Source of the DNA: Sphingobium sp. C100
Lineage (GTDB): Bacteria > Pseudomonadota > Alphaproteobacteria > Sphingomonadales > Sphingomonadaceae
Assembly (NCBI RefSeq): GCF_000508185.1
Contig: NZ_AYOY01000140.1
Coordinates: 1-54,452 of the forward strand
Direction of reading: 5' to 3'
DNA length: 54,452 nt
The position numbers were made by a program, and so were the translations under genes. The notes under the pieces were generated by a model that did no database searches, had not been told where the DNA came from, and saw nothing but the letters and a program-made list of their open reading frames with translations. Below are positions 37,786 through 46,538 of this stretch, piece by piece; the stretch's first letter is position 1, and each line of letters opens with the position of its first letter.

Positions 37786-38559
37786 ATGATTGACGCCTTC
37801 TTCGCCAATTTCGGCGATATTCTGCCCTTCATCCTGATCGGCTTCGGCGCGCAGATGATCGACGGGGCGCTCGGCATGGCCTATGGGGTCATTTCCAGCA
37901 CGCTTCTGCTGGCCATGGGCGTGCCGCCCAGCCGCGTGTCGGCCAGCGTCCATGCCGCCGAAACCTTCACCACCGGCGTCTCCGCGATCAGCCATATCCT
38001 GCATGGCAATGTCGACTGGAAGCTGTTCGCCCGCCTGATCGTCCCCGGCGTGGTCGGCGGCGTGGCCGGCGCTTATCTGCTGTCCAATATCGACGGCGCC
38101 GTCATCAAGCCCTTCGTGCAAGTCTATCTCGCCTCGATCGGCGTCTATCTTTTCTGGCGCGGCTTTCACCTGCCGCCCAAGCCGCGCGATCCCAAATGGG
38201 TGACGCCGCTGGGCCTGGTGGGCGGCTTCATGGATGCGAGCGGCGGCGGCGGATGGGGGCCGATCGTCACGTCGAACCTGCTGCTGCAAGGGTCCAGCCC
38301 GCGCCACACCATCGGCACGGTGAACAGCGTCGAATTCGTCCTGACCCTGTCGATCAGCCTGACCTTCCTGATCCATCTCGGCTGGGAAACCTTTACCACC
38401 TACACATTGGGGCTGCTGATCGGCGGCGTCGTCGCCGCGCCCTTCGGCGCGATGCTGGCCCGGCGCATCGCGCCTCGCCTGCTGTTCATGGCGGTGGGCG
38501 TGATCCTGACCCTGACATCGGCCTTCGGCGTCGCCAAATGGCTTGGATATATCGGTTAA
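37786..38559 (+). CDS. Sulfite exporter TauE/SafE family protein
   Basis: A 257-residue inner-membrane protein of the TauE/SafE family, thought to export sulfite or other sulfur anions. Paired blocks IGFGAQMIDGALGMAYGVISSTLLL and VGGFMDASGGGGWGPIVTSNLLL are the family's duplicated motifs. About eight membrane segments are visible. AAGGA precedes the ATG at 37786, and the open frame further upstream is discarded. It is divergent from cysE and followed by oxyR after 39 bp, so a sulfur/oxidative-stress role is likely. Confidence 0.88.
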   Translation: MIDAFFANFGDILPFILIGFGAQMIDGALGMAYGVISSTLLLAMGVPPSRVSASVHAAETFTTGVSAISHILHGNVDWKLFARLIVPGVVGGVAGAYLLSNIDGAVIKPFVQVYLASIGVYLFWRGFHLPPKPRDPKWVTPLGLVGGFMDASGGGGWGPIVTSNLLLQGSSPRHTIGTVNSVEFVLTLSISLTFLIHLGWETFTTYTLGLLIGGVVAAPFGAMLARRIAPRLLFMAVGVILTLTSAFGVAKWLGYIG

Positions 38560-38570
38560 ACCTCTTATAT

Positions 38571-38595
38571 TCGGCTTTCTGATCGAGGAAGCCGA
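38571..38595. promoter_or_regulatory. LysR-type box over the oxyR ribosome-binding site
   Basis: TCGGCTT (38571-38577) and AAGCCGA (38589-38595) form a perfect inverted repeat separated by 11 bp, the T-N11-A pattern recognised by LysR-type regulators. GAGGAA inside the gap and right arm is the likely Shine-Dalgarno of oxyR (ATG at 38599). It can act as an autoregulatory operator or as an RNA hairpin limiting translation. Confidence 0.6.
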
Positions 38596-38598
38596 TAA

Positions 38599-39528
38599 AT
38601 GTCCAGTTACCTGCCCACGCTCAAACAGCTTCAATATCTGGTCGCGCTCAAGGAACAGGGGCATTTCGGCAAGGCGGCCGACGCCTGTTTCGTGACGCAA
38701 TCGACGCTGTCGGCGGGCATCCGGGAACTGGAGTCGCTGATCGGCGTGACGCTGGTCGAGCGGACGCGGCGGGTGGTGCGCTTCACGGCATTGGGCGACC
38801 GCATCGTCGAAAAGGCGCATCGTGTGCTGCGCGAGGCGGAGGAACTGGCGGCAATCGCCGAAGCGTCGGGCAAGCCCCTCACCGGCGAGTTGCGCATGAG
38901 CGTGATCCCGACGATCGCGCCTTTCCTGCTTCCGCGCCTGCTGCCCCGGTTGCGGGCGGACCGGCCGGAACTCAAACTTTATCTGCGCGAAGAAACGACG
39001 CAGGCGGCGATCGAGTCGCTGCGCCATGGTCATGTCGATTGCGTGCTGCTCGCTCTGCCCTTCCCGATGGGCGAACTGGACAGCGAGATCCTGTTCCAGG
39101 ACCGGCTCTATGTCGCCTTTCCTCATGACGAGCCGCGCGACCCGCCGGAATGGATCGGCCCCGACATGATCGACGAGAGCAAGCTGCTGCTGCTGGAAGA
39201 CGGCCATTGCCTGAAGGACCATGCGCTGGCCGCCTGCAACCGGCCGGACCTGCGCGCCAGCACCACCATGATGGGCACGTCGCTCCATACGTTGATCCAG
39301 ATGGTCGACAATGGACTGGGCGTCACCATGATCCCGGAAATGGCGATCGCCAGCGGGATATTGGAACATACCAGGATCACGGCCCGCCCGATCCGGTCGG
39401 ACCGGCCGGCGCGCGACATCGCGCTGGTCTGGCGCAAGAACAGCCCGCGCGAGAAGGAATTTCACATGCTGGCCGGCATTTTGCGGGATGCTGCGACGCT
39501 GAGCTGCCGTTTACCCGAAGCGGCCTAA
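38599..39528 (+). CDS. oxyR: OxyR-type peroxide-sensing LysR regulator
   Basis: A 309-residue LysR regulator with OxyR features. The helix-turn-helix is LKQLQYLVALKEQGHFGKAADACFVTQSTLSAGI. The regulatory domain holds the redox cysteine pair in LLLLEDGHCLKDHALAAC, with Cys204 and Cys213 nine residues apart exactly as Cys199 and Cys208 of E. coli OxyR. It should activate peroxide defence genes when the disulfide forms. It follows the TauE/SafE gene by 39 bp and probably shares its transcript. Its 3' end overlaps moaE by 4 bp (convergent). Confidence 0.93.
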   Translation: MSSYLPTLKQLQYLVALKEQGHFGKAADACFVTQSTLSAGIRELESLIGVTLVERTRRVVRFTALGDRIVEKAHRVLREAEELAAIAEASGKPLTGELRMSVIPTIAPFLLPRLLPRLRADRPELKLYLREETTQAAIESLRHGHVDCVLLALPFPMGELDSEILFQDRLYVAFPHDEPRDPPEWIGPDMIDESKLLLLEDGHCLKDHALAACNRPDLRASTTMMGTSLHTLIQMVDNGLGVTMIPEMAIASGILEHTRITARPIRSDRPARDIALVWRKNSPREKEFHMLAGILRDAATLSCRLPEAA

Positions 39529-39968
39529 CGCTGCCAGGCCCGCGCCCTGGCGTCGTCCTCGCTCCGGGCGGCGACCCAGGCGGTCCGGCCGTCGTCGAAA
39601 TATTCCTTCTTCCAGAAGGGCGCGTCCGACTTCATCCAGTCGATCAGGAAGGCGCAGCTTTCCAGCGCCGCCGTGCGATGCCGCGACGCGGTGCCGACAA
39701 AGACGATCCGCGCGCCAGGTTCCAGCCTGCCGACACGATGAATGACGCTGACGCCCAGCAGCGGCCAGCGCGCCATGGCATCATCGACGATCCGCGCCAT
39801 CTGCGCCTGCGTCATGGCGGGATATTGCTCCAGTTCCAGCGCGACCAGCCCGCCTTCGCCGCGCACGATACCCGTGAAACTGGCGACGCCGCCGCCGCCA
39901 AGCGCTTCCAGCGCGGCCAGTTCGGCGGCCGCGTCAAAGTCCTGCGGCTGGACCGCCACCCGTTTCAT
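39525..39968 (-). CDS. moaE: Molybdopterin synthase catalytic subunit
   Basis: Inserts two sulfurs into precursor Z to make molybdopterin, using MoaD-thiocarboxylate as donor. A 147-aa protein with the family blocks VASFTGIVRGEGGLVALELEQYPAMTQAQM, IHRVGRLEPGARIVFVGTASRHR and the catalytic lysine region DWMKSDAPFWKKE. It overlaps moaD by 4 bp. Confidence 0.95.
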   Translation of the reverse strand: MKRVAVQPQDFDAAAELAALEALGGGGVASFTGIVRGEGGLVALELEQYPAMTQAQMARIVDDAMARWPLLGVSVIHRVGRLEPGARIVFVGTASRHRTAALESCAFLIDWMKSDAPFWKKEYFDDGRTAWVAARSEDDARARAWQR

Positions 39969-40225
39969 CCGCCCGTCACCGGGGGGAAGATCGCCACTTC
40001 GCGCGCATCGCCAATCATTGTGTCGAGCGGCGCGAATTGCTGATCGATCGCGGCGCGCAGCCGGGCCGAATCACCCAGCGCCTGGGCATAGCCGCCGCCC
40101 CGCCCGGCCAGCATCGCCACCAGATCGGCCAGCGTCGCCCCCGGCCCCGGATGGTCCACCACGTCCTGGTCCCGGCCGATCGCTTCACGCACCCAGGCGA
40201 AATAGACGATGGTGAGCGGCCCCAT
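39965..40225 (-). CDS. moaD: Molybdopterin synthase sulfur carrier subunit
   Basis: An 86-residue ubiquitin-fold protein ending in the Gly-Gly needed for thiocarboxylation (FPPVTGG). LTIVYFAWVREAIGRD and ATLADLVAML are the usual MoaD blocks. It overlaps moaE and lies 3 bp from pgsA, so the three genes form one reverse-strand operon. Confidence 0.94.
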   Translation of the reverse strand: MGPLTIVYFAWVREAIGRDQDVVDHPGPGATLADLVAMLAGRGGGYAQALGDSARLRAAIDQQFAPLDTMIGDAREVAIFPPVTGG

Positions 40226-40228
40226 GGG

Positions 40229-40792
40229 TCAATCCATATGCTTGATGCCGACGCGCAGATAATCCCAGCCCGTGACCAGCGTCAGGATCGCGGCCGCCCA
40301 GAGCGTCACGATCCCCACCATCTGCACGAAGGGGAATTGCGGCACGGCGCCCGCCAGGATCAGCGCGCCCAGCGCGATGATCTGAAAGGTCGTTTTCCAT
40401 TTGGCCAGCCGCGATACCGGCACCGATACCTGAAGGCCCGCCAGAAATTCCCGCAGCCCCGACACCGCGATTTCCCGCAACAGGATGATCATCGCCGCAA
40501 CGATGTGCAGCCCCGCTATGTCGCGCGTGGCCGCCAGCATCAGTATGACCGCGCCGACCATGATCTTGTCGGCGATGGGATCAAGGAATACGCCCAGTTT
40601 CGACACCGTGCCCTGGGCGCGGGCCAGATAGCCGTCGAAATAGTCGGTCACGCCCATCAGGCAATAAAGGCCGAAAGCCAGCGCATAGCCGGTGATCCAG
40701 CGCGCGCCCATCTCCGCGGGCCAGAGCAACGCGACCAGCAGCGGGACGGTGAATATACGCGAAAGCGTCAGCAGGTTTGGCAGCGTCAGCAT
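40229..40792 (-). CDS. pgsA: CDP-diacylglycerol-glycerol-3-phosphate phosphatidyltransferase
   Basis: Inner-membrane enzyme that makes phosphatidylglycerophosphate. The CDP-alcohol phosphotransferase motif is complete: DYFDGYLARAQG, then GVFLDPIADK (D-x2-D-G-x2-A-R-x8-G-x3-D-x3-D). At 187 aa with about four or five membrane segments it has the family length. The ATG at 40792 gives the typical start MLTLPNLLTLSRI; the longer frame to 40867 would overlap the divergent promoter. Confidence 0.93.
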   Translation of the reverse strand: MLTLPNLLTLSRIFTVPLLVALLWPAEMGARWITGYALAFGLYCLMGVTDYFDGYLARAQGTVSKLGVFLDPIADKIMVGAVILMLAATRDIAGLHIVAAMIILLREIAVSGLREFLAGLQVSVPVSRLAKWKTTFQIIALGALILAGAVPQFPFVQMVGIVTLWAAAILTLVTGWDYLRVGIKHMD

Positions 40793-40924
40793 GAGCGCGG
40801 ACTGCCACAGTCCGCCGCCGCATACAAGCGACCCCGAACATCGACCGCGCAACCATTGGACATGCACGCCGCCAGCGGCTAGACCCCGCGCCGGTCGCTA
40901 ACGGGAAAGAAGATCCCCAATTCC

Positions 40925-42235
40925 ATGCAAGCCTCTCTCAGGCTCCTGAACAAGCGCCGTTTCCTGCCGCTTTTCATCACCCAGTTGCTGGGCGCGTTCA
41001 ACGACAATCTGTTCAAGAACGCGATGGTGCTGTTCGTCGTCTATCAGGTCTATAACGACGAACGCTCCGAAACATGGTTCAGCGCGCTGGCGACGGGGCT
41101 GTTCATCCTGCCCTTCTTCCTGCTGTCGGCGCTGTCGGGGCAGCTTGCCGACCAGCGCGACAAGGCCGTCATCATCCGCTGGGTGAAGGCGGCGGAAATC
41201 GCCATCATGGGCGTGGGCGCGATCGGCCTTGCGCTGATCTGGGGCGGTATCGCGGTCCATACGCTGGCGATCCCGCTGCTGCTCGCCGCCCTGTTCGCCA
41301 TGGGCGTCCATTCAACCTTCTTCGGTCCGATCAAATATGCCATCCTGCCCCAGCATCTTCACGACGAAGAAGTGCTGGGCGGCACCGGCCTGGTGGAGGC
41401 GGGCACCTATATCGCCATATTGGCCGGCACCATATTGGCCGGCATCATCCCGGTCGAAATCGCCGCGGTCTGCATCATCGTGACGGCGCTGATCGGCTAT
41501 GTCGCCGGGCGCGAGGTGCCATCTGCCCCGTCGCTGCTGGACGCGCAGCCGATCGATTTCCACATCATTCGATCGTCGGTCGCGCTGGTGCGCGGCACCA
41601 TGCATATCCGCCGCCTGTTCCTGGCGATCATGGCGATCAGCCTGTTCTGGGCGGTGGGATCGATCCTGTTCATCCAGTTCCCGCCGCTGGTGAAGAATGT
41701 GCTGACGGCCGACAAGCCCGTCGCCAGCCTGTTCCTCGCCATCTTCTCGATCGGCATCGCCATCGGATCGGTCGCGATCAACCGGCTGCTCCAGGGGCAT
41801 GTATCGGCCAAATATGCGCCCGCATCCGTCATCGGCATGGGGCTGTGCATCGTCGCCTTCCATGTGGTGTGCGACCTGTGGACACCGGCGCCGGACGGGC
41901 AGATGTTGTCGCTTGCCCAGTTCCTGGCCCATCCGCTGGCGTTGCCGCTGTCACTCTGCCTGCTGGGGGTGGCGACCTTCGGCGGCATGTTCGTCGTGCC
42001 GCTCTACGCTTTCCTGACCACGACCGTCGAAAAATGCGAGGCGGCCCGCACCGTGGCGGCGAACAATATCGTCAATGCCGGGGCGATGGTGGTCGGTTCG
42101 CTCTGCGCCATCGGCCTGAGCATCGCGGGCGTGTCCGTGGTGATGCAGTTGCTGCTGGTCGCCATCCTGTCGCTGCCCTGCGCGGCCATGGCGTGGAAGC
42201 TGCACAAGGCGTGCGACGGGCCGATCTGCCATTAA
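40925..42235 (+). CDS. MFS transporter, LplT-like
   Basis: A 436-residue 12-segment inner-membrane protein. The start FLPLFITQLLGAFNDNLFKNAMVLFVVYQ and loop-2 LADQRDKAVIIRWVKAAE follow the major facilitator pattern of the LplT group. Such proteins move lysophospholipids across the inner membrane, and bacterial LplT is often fused or adjacent to an acyltransferase, which is not present here. The pgsA gene lies divergent upstream, compatible with a lipid role. Substrate is an inference. Confidence 0.8.
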   Translation: MQASLRLLNKRRFLPLFITQLLGAFNDNLFKNAMVLFVVYQVYNDERSETWFSALATGLFILPFFLLSALSGQLADQRDKAVIIRWVKAAEIAIMGVGAIGLALIWGGIAVHTLAIPLLLAALFAMGVHSTFFGPIKYAILPQHLHDEEVLGGTGLVEAGTYIAILAGTILAGIIPVEIAAVCIIVTALIGYVAGREVPSAPSLLDAQPIDFHIIRSSVALVRGTMHIRRLFLAIMAISLFWAVGSILFIQFPPLVKNVLTADKPVASLFLAIFSIGIAIGSVAINRLLQGHVSAKYAPASVIGMGLCIVAFHVVCDLWTPAPDGQMLSLAQFLAHPLALPLSLCLLGVATFGGMFVVPLYAFLTTTVEKCEAARTVAANNIVNAGAMVVGSLCAIGLSIAGVSVVMQLLLVAILSLPCAAMAWKLHKACDGPICH

Positions 42236-42268
42236 TGGGGCCTTCGGCGGGCCGTGTCCGCTGCGCTG

Positions 42269-42466
42269 TTAGAAGATGAAGCTGTAGAAGGCCGTGAAAA
42301 AGGCGCAGAAGCTCAATGCGAACAGCTTCCAGTCCTGATCGTCATCCACCATCCGCTTGTGCTTGCGCGCCGATTCGTCCCGGACCCGAAACACATGGGG
42401 CGGCAAGCTCTGCCGGAAGGGATGGCGGGCCGATTCGGTCGTGAGGACGAGAGGACGGGTTCGCAT
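42269..42466 (-). CDS. Small protein with one C-terminal membrane segment
   Basis: A 65-residue protein with a basic, polar first half (RPLVLTTESARHPFRQSLPPHVFRV, then ARKHKRMVDDDQ) and a final hydrophobic segment (WKLFALSFCAFFTAFYSFIF). The pattern is like small conserved sphingomonad membrane proteins. No ribosome-binding site is clear. It is divergent from the penicillin-binding protein gene. Function unknown. Confidence 0.6.
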   Translation of the reverse strand: MRTRPLVLTTESARHPFRQSLPPHVFRVRDESARKHKRMVDDDQDWKLFALSFCAFFTAFYSFIF

Positions 42467-42496
42467 GAGTCGTGATTAACCAAAAATTTACCTTTT

Positions 42497-42574
42497 TAGC
42501 CATCGCCAATGATGGCTAATCTGGCCTTGTCCCGGTGCGGGACATGCTTGACTGTATGATATGAATAATACAGT
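42497..42574. promoter_or_regulatory. Three consecutive palindromes before the penicillin-binding protein gene
   Basis: TAGCCATC and its complement around 6 bp (42497-42518), TGTCCCG and its complement around 3 bp (42528-42544), and ACTGTAT and its complement around 10 bp (42551-42574) follow each other. The last ends directly against a possible GTG start at 42575 and 13 bp before the ATG at 42587. They lie in the divergent region with the small membrane protein gene, so both may be controlled. Confidence 0.6.
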
Positions 42575-42586
42575 GTGACCCAACCG

Positions 42587-44629
42587 ATGAACGAAACGCG
42601 TCCACTCGCCCCCTCTCCGCCGCCCTCGCGCGAATTTGGCGCGGGGCCGCCCAGCGCCTTCGCGCCGCCCACCCCCTGGCGCCGGCGGCTCCAGATTTTC
42701 GGCTGGATCATCGCGGCCGGGCTGGCGCTGTTGATGATCCTGGTCGCCTGGCTGGCGGTCACGGCGCCCCTGTCCCAATCGCTGAAGCCGATCGCGCCGC
42801 CCAGCATCAGCCTGATGTCGGCCGACGGCCATCTCATCGCGCGGCGTGGCGCGGTGATCGACGAACCGGTGACGATGGCGGAACTGCCCGCCCATGTGCC
42901 CCAGGCGTTCATGGCGATCGAGGACCGGCGTTTTCCCACCCATTGGGGCGTAGACCCGCGCGGCATCGCCCGTGCGCTGTGGCACAATATCTGGTCCGAC
43001 GGCGCGTCGCAGGGCGGCAGCACCATCACCCAGCAACTGGCCAAGGGCGTGTTCCTCTCCAGCGACCGGACGCTGGGCCGCAAGGCGCGCGAGGCGTTGA
43101 TCGCCATCTGGCTGGAGGTCTGGCTGACCAAGGACCAGATCATGGAACGCTATCTGTCGAACGTTTATTTCGGCGACAATGTCTATGGCCTGCGCGCGGC
43201 CGCGCGCCATTATTTCAACCGCGCGCCCGGCCGCCTGACCATTTCGCAGGCGGCGATGCTGGCGGGCCTGCTCAAGGCGCCGTCCCGCCTGGCCCCGACC
43301 GGCAATCTGGCCGGCGCGCGCGCCCGTGCCGCACTGGTCACGCAGGCAATGGTCGATGCCGGCTATATCAGCCAGGCCGATCGCAATGCGCTGCGCCCGC
43401 CCCGGCTGGACGTGCATGATGATCCCGACCCGACCAGCGGCACTTATTTCGCCGACTGGGTGCTGCCCACCGCCCGCGATCGGGCCGGCGCCGTCTATGG
43501 CGAGCAGCGGATCGAGACCACGCTCGACTGGCGCATCCAGCGCCTGGCCGAGGCCGCCATCCGCCGCGCGCCGCTGGGCGGAGCGCAGGCCGCGCTGGTG
43601 GCGATGAAGCCGGACGGCAGCGTGCTGGCGATGGTCGGGGGCAAAAATTACACCAAGAGCAATTTCAACCGGGCGGTGCAGGCGAAGCGCCAACCCGGCT
43701 CCACCTTCAAATTATTCGTCTACCTCGCCGCCTTTCGCGCGGGCATGACGCCCGACGACATGATCGACGACACGCCGATCACGACCGGCACCTATCGCCC
43801 GGCCAATCATGGCGGTAAATATCGCGGCCCCATCTCCCTGCGCCAGGCTTTCGCCGCGTCCAGCAATGTCGCGGCGGTGCGGCTGACGCAAAAGGTCGGC
43901 GTCGCCAATGTCATCAAGGTCGCGCGCGATCTGGGCGTCACGGCGCCGCTGACCGAAGACCTCAGCCTCGCGCTCGGCACATCGGAAATTCCGTTGGTCG
44001 AACTGGCCGAGGCCTATGCCGCCGTGGCGGCCGGGGCCTATCCCGTCACGGCCCATGGCCTTCCGCCGGAGGATCAGGGCTGGATCGAGCGACTGATGAA
44101 GCGTCAGCGCCGCTTCAGCGAGGCCCACCTCACGATGATCCGCGACCTTCTGTCCTCCGCCGCCAATCGCGGGACGGGCAGCGCCGCGGCCTTGCGCACC
44201 AGCACTTTCGGCAAGACAGGGACGACGCAGGATAGCCGCGACGCCATCTTCGTCGGCTATGCCGGGGGCCTGGTCACTGCGGTGTGGATCGGCAATGACG
44301 ATAATAGTCCGCTGCCCGGTGGCGCGGCCGGCGGTGGCGTGCCCGCCCGCATCTGGCGCAATTTCATGAGCGGGGCGATCAACGAGCCGGTCGAGGATGC
44401 GCCGCAGGAAACGCAGGACGCCGACCTGGTCAACGCGATCGCCAATATCAGCCTGGAAACACAGATCGGCAATATCGGCCTGGGCGTCGATCAGGACGGG
44501 ATGACACTGAATATCGGACAGGACCGCATCCGCCTCCCGTCCGATCAATCCGCGCCGGCGCCGCCAACGGGCGCTCCCCCGCCCCCCGTCGCCCGGACGC
44601 AGCCCGCCGCCGAGGATGGCGGGCCTTGA
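42587..44629 (+). CDS. Bifunctional penicillin-binding protein (class A, PBP1-like)
   Basis: Builds peptidoglycan: glycosyltransferase and transpeptidase in one protein, anchored by one membrane segment near residues 40-60 (GWIIAAGLALLMILVAWLAV). The glycosyltransferase domain contains EDRRFPTHWGVDPRGIARA and QGGSTITQQLAKG. The transpeptidase domain has SxxK as STFK in RQPGSTFKLF, SxN as SSN, and KTGT in FGKTGTTQDSRDA. A proline-rich tail ends the 680-aa protein. The ATG at 42587 is used; a GTG at 42575 would add four residues. No clear ribosome-binding site is seen for either. Which class A protein it equals (1a or 1c) is not decided. Confidence 0.93.
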   Translation: MNETRPLAPSPPPSREFGAGPPSAFAPPTPWRRRLQIFGWIIAAGLALLMILVAWLAVTAPLSQSLKPIAPPSISLMSADGHLIARRGAVIDEPVTMAELPAHVPQAFMAIEDRRFPTHWGVDPRGIARALWHNIWSDGASQGGSTITQQLAKGVFLSSDRTLGRKAREALIAIWLEVWLTKDQIMERYLSNVYFGDNVYGLRAAARHYFNRAPGRLTISQAAMLAGLLKAPSRLAPTGNLAGARARAALVTQAMVDAGYISQADRNALRPPRLDVHDDPDPTSGTYFADWVLPTARDRAGAVYGEQRIETTLDWRIQRLAEAAIRRAPLGGAQAALVAMKPDGSVLAMVGGKNYTKSNFNRAVQAKRQPGSTFKLFVYLAAFRAGMTPDDMIDDTPITTGTYRPANHGGKYRGPISLRQAFAASSNVAAVRLTQKVGVANVIKVARDLGVTAPLTEDLSLALGTSEIPLVELAEAYAAVAAGAYPVTAHGLPPEDQGWIERLMKRQRRFSEAHLTMIRDLLSSAANRGTGSAAALRTSTFGKTGTTQDSRDAIFVGYAGGLVTAVWIGNDDNSPLPGGAAGGGVPARIWRNFMSGAINEPVEDAPQETQDADLVNAIANISLETQIGNIGLGVDQDGMTLNIGQDRIRLPSDQSAPAPPTGAPPPPVARTQPAAEDGGP

Positions 44630-44793
44630 CGCAAATGTTAATGGCAGGGGGCTGAAAAGGCGAAAAGTCTTGGTTTGCTCGGGTGGCTCACGGTTAACGT
44701 GATGCGTCCGCCCTCCATCTTCGGTTCGGCGGTTAAGTCACTGACTATCGAGCATTTTACGACGGCCGCCTTTCGATGATATATGCGATGCGA

Positions 44794-44806
44794 CTCTGAT
44801 TCAGAG
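44794..44806. promoter_or_regulatory. Short palindrome overlapping the histidine kinase ribosome-binding site
   Basis: CTCTGA and TCAGAG (44794-44806) flank one T. AGAGGA at 44803-44808 is the Shine-Dalgarno for the ATG at 44815, so half of it lies in the repeat. The stem is short, and chance is possible. Confidence 0.35.
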
Positions 44807-44814
44807 GACCGTCG

Positions 44815-46524
44815 ATGAACAAGGGGTTTATGACCGAGCGCAATGCGGAGCATAAGGCGCTGGCTGCGCGATGGAGCATCGCAGCCGAGGCCATGGAAGC
44901 CCTGGCCGGCGCGCGCTCGCTGGACGCGATCGCCAACGTCCTGCGCGCCTTCGCCCGCCGGGCGGTCGGAGCCGACGGCATCGCCATCATCCTGCGCGAA
45001 GGCAATCTGTGCCATTATATCGCCGAGGATTCGATGGCCCCGCTCTGGGCCGGCCAACGTTTCCCCGCCGGCAATTGCGTATCGGGCTGGGCCATGGCCA
45101 ACCGCGAGACGGCGGTCATCCCCGACATATTCAACGATCCGCGCGTCCCGGTCGATGCCTATCGCAAGACCTTCGTCCGCAGCATGTTGATGGTGCCGAT
45201 CGGCCGGCTGGACCCGATGGCGGCGGTCGGCGCCTATTGGTCCGAACAGGGCGAACCGACCAACAACGAGATCGCGCTGCTGGAAGCGCTGGCCCGCGCG
45301 GCATCGACGGCGCTGGAAAATGGCCGTCTGTTCGCGTCGCTGGAAGCGCTGAACGACCAGCTTGACGAACGCGTCCGTGAACGGACCAACGAACTGGAAC
45401 AGGCGCAGGAAACGGTGCGCCAGATTCAGAAAATGGAGGTGCTGGGGCAATTGACCGGCCATGTCGCCCATGACTTCAACAATCTGCTGACACCCATCAT
45501 CGCCGGCCTGGACCTGATCCTGACCGGCAAACGATCGCCCGAATCGATCGACCGCCATGCCGGCGTCGCGATGCAGGCGGCCGAAGCGGCCCAGATACTG
45601 GTTCAGCGCCTGCTCACCTTCGCCCGGCGCCAGCCTTTGTCACCGACGGCCGTCGACCTGCCGGACCTGCTGGCCGGTATGCAGCCCCTGCTCGCCAGCA
45701 CGGTCGGTCCGCGCATCGCGCTGTCGGTCGATATGCCGATGGACTTGCCGGCGGTTCATGCGGATGCCAATCAGCTCGAACTGGCGATCCTCAATCTCGC
45801 CATCAACAGCCGCGACGCCATGCCGGACGGCGGCACGCTCACCATCGCGGCCGACCGGGGGGAGACGCAACGCCCCGCCTCGCTGGCGCCGGGCGCATAT
45901 GTGCGCCTGTACATTACCGACACCGGCGTCGGCATGACGGCGGCCGTCCGGAAAGCGGCCACGGAGCCGTTTTTCACCACCAAGCCTGCGGGCCACGGCA
46001 CGGGCCTGGGGCTGTCGATGGCGCATGGCCTGACCGGGCAACTGGGCGGCACGCTGGAAATTGACAGCGAAGTGGGCAAGGGGACGACCGTCACGCTCTG
46101 GTTGCAGGTCGAACCGGCGCCGGCCGGGACGGCGGATGTCGCAGACGAACAAAGCCAGGGCGGCCGGCAGCGGGGCAAGATCCTGCTGGTGGACGATAAC
46201 GCCCTGGTCAGAGCCAGCACGCGGGACATGCTGTCGGACATGGGCTATGATGTCGTCGATGTCGATCATGCCGAACTGGCGCTCACCATGATCGAGGCCG
46301 GCTACCGCCCCGACATCGTCGTCACCGATCATGTCATGCCCGGCATGACCGGCGCGGAACTGGCGATCCGCCTGCGCTGCGACCATCCCGACATCGCCCT
46401 GCTCATCATCTCGGGCTATCAGGGCGTCGATCTGATCGCGCCCGATGTGGTGCGCCTGTCCAAACCATATCGGCCCAAGCATCTGCAAGCCAGCATCGCC
46501 GCCGCGCGGGCACAGCGCGCCTGA
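44815..46524 (+). CDS. Hybrid histidine kinase with GAF and receiver domains
   Basis: A soluble 569-residue sensor kinase with no membrane segment. Residues about 25-165 form a GAF domain, 168-205 a coiled coil (EALNDQLDERVRERTNELEQAQETVRQIQ), then HisKA with phospho-His219 in GHVAHDFNNLL, HATPase with N-box NLAINSRDAM and G-boxes TGVGMT and GTGLGLSMAHG, and a C-terminal receiver (about 454-565) with the acidic pair Asp460/Asp461 and phospho-Asp505 in VVTDHVMPG. It probably senses an intracellular ligand. No separate response regulator is next to it. SD is AGAGGA. Confidence 0.9.
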   Translation: MNKGFMTERNAEHKALAARWSIAAEAMEALAGARSLDAIANVLRAFARRAVGADGIAIILREGNLCHYIAEDSMAPLWAGQRFPAGNCVSGWAMANRETAVIPDIFNDPRVPVDAYRKTFVRSMLMVPIGRLDPMAAVGAYWSEQGEPTNNEIALLEALARAASTALENGRLFASLEALNDQLDERVRERTNELEQAQETVRQIQKMEVLGQLTGHVAHDFNNLLTPIIAGLDLILTGKRSPESIDRHAGVAMQAAEAAQILVQRLLTFARRQPLSPTAVDLPDLLAGMQPLLASTVGPRIALSVDMPMDLPAVHADANQLELAILNLAINSRDAMPDGGTLTIAADRGETQRPASLAPGAYVRLYITDTGVGMTAAVRKAATEPFFTTKPAGHGTGLGLSMAHGLTGQLGGTLEIDSEVGKGTTVTLWLQVEPAPAGTADVADEQSQGGRQRGKILLVDDNALVRASTRDMLSDMGYDVVDVDHAELALTMIEAGYRPDIVVTDHVMPGMTGAELAIRLRCDHPDIALLIISGYQGVDLIAPDVVRLSKPYRPKHLQASIAAARAQRA

Positions 46525-46538
46525 CCAGAGGCGCGGCC

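Noticed and set aside
42551..42574. LexA (SOS) box before the penicillin-binding protein gene
   Set aside because: The arms resemble CTGT/ACAG, but the spacing (14 bp between them) is wrong for the enterobacterial box and the alphaproteobacterial GTTC-N7-GTTC is absent.
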